Part shown: in pieces, positions 47,585 to 50,080 of the stretch
Layout: every line of letters starts with the position of its first letter
Numbering within the stretch: position 1 is the stretch's first letter
Origin: Anaeromyces robustus
Taxonomy: Eukaryota; Neocallimastigomycota; Neocallimastigomycetes; Neocallimastigales; Neocallimastigaceae
DNA: 50,080 nucleotides
Reading direction: 5' to 3'
Assembly (NCBI GenBank): GCA_002104895.1
Contig: MCFG01000372.1
Location: forward strand, 17,501 to 67,580
The notes under the pieces: model-generated
Database searches by the model: none
The model's input: only the letters and a program-made list of their open reading frames with translations
What the model was told of the DNA's origin: nothing
Made by a program: the position numbers and the translations under genes

Positions 47585-50080
47585 CTATCCTATTCCACTA
47601 GGGTCGGAAATAGGATCGGCATTTGCCCTACTAGGCTGTCCTACTGTGTTATCAGCATTGACGTTCCTGGAGAGGTTGGTTTTAAATTTATTGAATAATA
47701 TATGTTGTCTTTTACAGACAACAGGCATGATATCATTCAATAGAGCCGCAGATCGCAACAAGAATGGGGATTTTGAATAAGTACCAGATTCAGTCTGACA
47801 CTTAAACAAACATTCCCATTCCTTTTTGTATGGACTATTGTTAATTCTATCACTAAAACCATAATCTCTACCACCAATTAAAAAAATATATATTCTATAC
47901 CTATTAACTATTTTTTTACTACCTAATATATCTATATTACTTATACTATTATTACTACTTTTATAACCCTTAACAATATTATTTATTCTATTATCCACAC
48001 TAGGGTTATTACTGGTCCTAACTAAACTATTAAAAAGACTATCTAAAAAATAAAAAAAATTTCTATCTAAATCAGAGAAGTGATCAATACGAAGATTTTT
48101 AAATAAGAAACAATTTATAAACCAATGATCAATTCTCTGATAACTGTCACAATGGAAACAACATGAACAACAATTAGGACAAGAATTATTAATCATTTTA
48201 GCAGCTTTTGCAACTCTAGCATCGATTTTATATCCACATCTTGCCCTAAGTATCCACCGAAAACCTTTGCTATATTCAGGAAATTCTAGATTAAGCTTTA
48301 AGTAACTTCTTGATTCTTCAAAGTTGTACAATTTATAAGTTTTAGCTTTAATTGATTTATCACTGTTCATGTCTCTGTCCCAATAGAATTCCATAATTTC
48401 TTTAGTAGAGGATGAAATATTGTTTAATTTATCATTTAATATTTTACTTTCTTTGTCCCAAGTCCATTTTCTTGTTGTAGCAACATTATTAACTATCTTT
48501 GAGATAATGCAGTTGGAGTCCTTCCACTTATTAAAACATCTAACCTGAGCTAAAGCACATTTACCAGAAAGTGGAGGAATATTGAGTTCTTTTGAGATGC
48601 AATAAATAGAAACAAAAGAATTAGGTTTCGAGTAGCCTAAAATCCAATAAAAACCTTTGTTAATTATTGTTTGTGTAGAACTAGTATTGTTTTTGTTAGA
48701 ACCAAGCAAAGGCGCGTAATAGGAAACTTGTCCAATAACTTTTGCAGAGAATAAAGTTCTTTTAAGAGGAATAGGAATCAGATCATTTTTTAAAAAACCC
48801 TGAATTGAAAACAAAGCCTTACTAACTTTATTTTTCATTTTACTAATAACGAATTTTAAATCTAGAGTTTTGTGAAAGGGAACACCAAGGTAAGTATAAC
48901 AATCTGTTTTAGGGATTGCGATTCCTGTTAAATAAAAGGTAGGGTCCTCTCTAAGAATATATTCCGAATTTTCATGTCTAACAGCTAATGTGCCACATTT
49001 ATTAATTCCAAAAGTCATCTCGTTGTCCTTAGCCCATTTACCAACTAAACGAAGAAGTTTGTTCATACGAGATCTACTAGGGGCACAAAGAACAATATCA
49101 TCAGCAAATAATCCTCCACAACAATATTCAGTATCTATTTTCACACCATTATGCAGGCAATCGTTGAAGATGTCGTTGATAAACAAATTAAAAAGTATAG
49201 GAGATAAGGGACATCCTTGTCGAACTCCTTTAAGTATTCTGAAAGAATCGGAAAACTGTCCATTAATTTTAACACAAGCTTTGGAAGACAGATATAGGTT
49301 CTCCAAAAATTGAAAGCATTTTCCTTGTATACCAAGAGTATAAATTTTCGACAAGATGTTATATATGGGCACAGAATCGTAAGCTTTTTTAAGGTCCAGA
49401 AAAGCTATATAAGTATCTTCCCCTTTGAATTTACGTCTTTGACAAATAGAAAGAATAGAGATATAAAGACTAATACATTCTTCCTTATTCCGAAAGCCAA
49501 ATTGTTCTGGTCTGATGAATCCATGACTTATACCATATTCAGAAATTCTAGAAGCAATAATTTTCGAAAGAATCTTAATACCATTATTGATAAGTGAGAT
49601 ACCACGATAGTTATCACAATTAGAAAGATCGCCTTTTTTTGGAATAGAAACAATGGATGCATTATTCCAAAAAATAGGAAAATCACCATTCCAAATACGA
49701 TTAATTAAGAAACAGAAACAACTAAGACCAGCCGGAACATAGGAATCATTATTTACAGAGTCATTCGAAGAGGAATCAGGAATTAAAGCTTTATAAAATT
49801 CAATAGGGATACCATCGGGACCTGAGGCTTTAAAGTTAGGGATAGAAAGGATGGCCTTTTTGATTTCTTCAATGCTGATATCTTGGTTAATATCCCATAC
49901 TATGTTATTTCCACTCTTTAAACGATTAATAGCGGAGAATTCTTCCAGAATTTTTTATTCATGCTATGTCCAGTAGAGTCATAACTAAGTTTCTTATAAT
50001 AATTGCACCAAACATCTAATTGATCTTTAGTACTATACACTAAGTTATCTTGGTGGTCTCTGATAGGATGAGGTATAAAT
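47585..50080 (-). CDS. LINE reverse transcriptase ORF (5' partial, one frameshift)
   Basis: About 830 residues visible. RT motifs in order: KASGPDGIP (near 49825), IVSIPKKGDLSNCDNYRGIS (about 49665-49585), PEQFGFRNKE, motif A AFLDLKKAYDSVP (near 49400), motif B GVRQGCPLSP (near 49220), motif C FADDIVL (near 49095), then a thumb-like LGVPF region. A C-terminal Cys/His cluster (CPNCCSCC-x-HC...DHWFINC, near 48130-48190) is typical of zf-RVT LINEs. The frame breaks at the T6 run 49951-49956: one base more would join upstream DSTGHSMNK to downstream ILEEFSAINRL. Apart from that the ORF is open to its stop at 47585. It copies its own RNA at a nicked target. No endonuclease domain is in view. Confidence 0.9.

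Larger units (their letters stand above)
47325..50080 (-). mobile_element. LINE (non-LTR) retrotransposon, 3' part, runs off the window
   Basis: On the minus strand: RT-containing ORF2-type coding region, a 3' untranslated region of about 230 bp with a conserved stem-loop (47550-47571), and a 33-nt poly(A) tail seen as T-run 47325-47357. Base composition is clearly less AT-rich than the host DNA around it. The 5' part (endonuclease) lies beyond base 50080. The long intact frame and long tail suggest a fairly young insertion. Confidence 0.92.

Overview
The window looks like nuclear DNA of an anaerobic gut fungus (Neocallimastigomycota, the Neocallimastix/Piromyces/Anaeromyces group). This rests on extreme AT bias, kilobases of A/T homopolymer and TTTA microsatellite between genes, short AT-rich GT-AG introns, Asn/Lys/Thr-rich proteins, a cluster of secreted subtilisins fused to CBM18 chitin-binding or ricin-type lectin modules, ankyrin-like solenoid proteins and a LINE retrotransposon. 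No species can be assigned from sequence alone.

Layout. (1) 0.9-11.0 kb: two divergently transcribed ABCA-type ABC transporter genes, both with introns. I rebuilt a 7-exon, 911-residue half-transporter on the minus strand and a 6-exon, 1395-residue transporter on the plus strand. The second has a 10-nt micro-exon and a Gly-Ser minisatellite inside a very large predicted extracellular loop. (2) 14.0-34.3 kb: four intact paralogous secreted S8 (subtilisin-like) proteases, three on plus and one on minus. One is an 1.5k-residue protein with three lectin blocks and two CBM18 modules. Two relics of the family lie between them: a decayed CBM18 tail at 16.0 kb and a duplicated lectin-gene 3' end at 22.8 kb. 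Several genes of this cluster are followed closely by perfect inverted repeats, and the gene at 25.1 kb is followed by five tandem hairpins whose stems co-vary. (3) 23.9-29.2 kb: TTTA microsatellites and a candidate 679-bp non-autonomous DNA transposon with imperfect terminal inverted repeats around a 58-bp tandem repeat. (4) 37.1-42.9 kb: a minus-strand gene for about 23 degenerate ~62-residue solenoid repeats with an intron-split RRM-like domain embedded in the array. Its frame is broken in at least three places. (5) 43.4-46.5 kb: a large palindrome with two head-to-head, almost identical small heat-shock protein (Hsp20) genes. Their shared upstream spacer carries a textbook heat-shock element. 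(6) 46.8 kb to the end: a 5'-truncated LINE copy, then a LINE on the minus strand (RT plus zinc-knuckle C terminus) that runs off the window.

How the genes relate. There is no operon logic. The window is a patchwork of gene families expanding by local duplication (S8, ABCA, Hsp20), inverted duplication with gene conversion (Hsp20), and retrotransposition. The secreted proteases with chitin- and sugar-binding modules fit life on plant fibre and at the fungal wall, but their substrates are not shown by the sequence. No tRNA, rRNA or CRISPR was seen.
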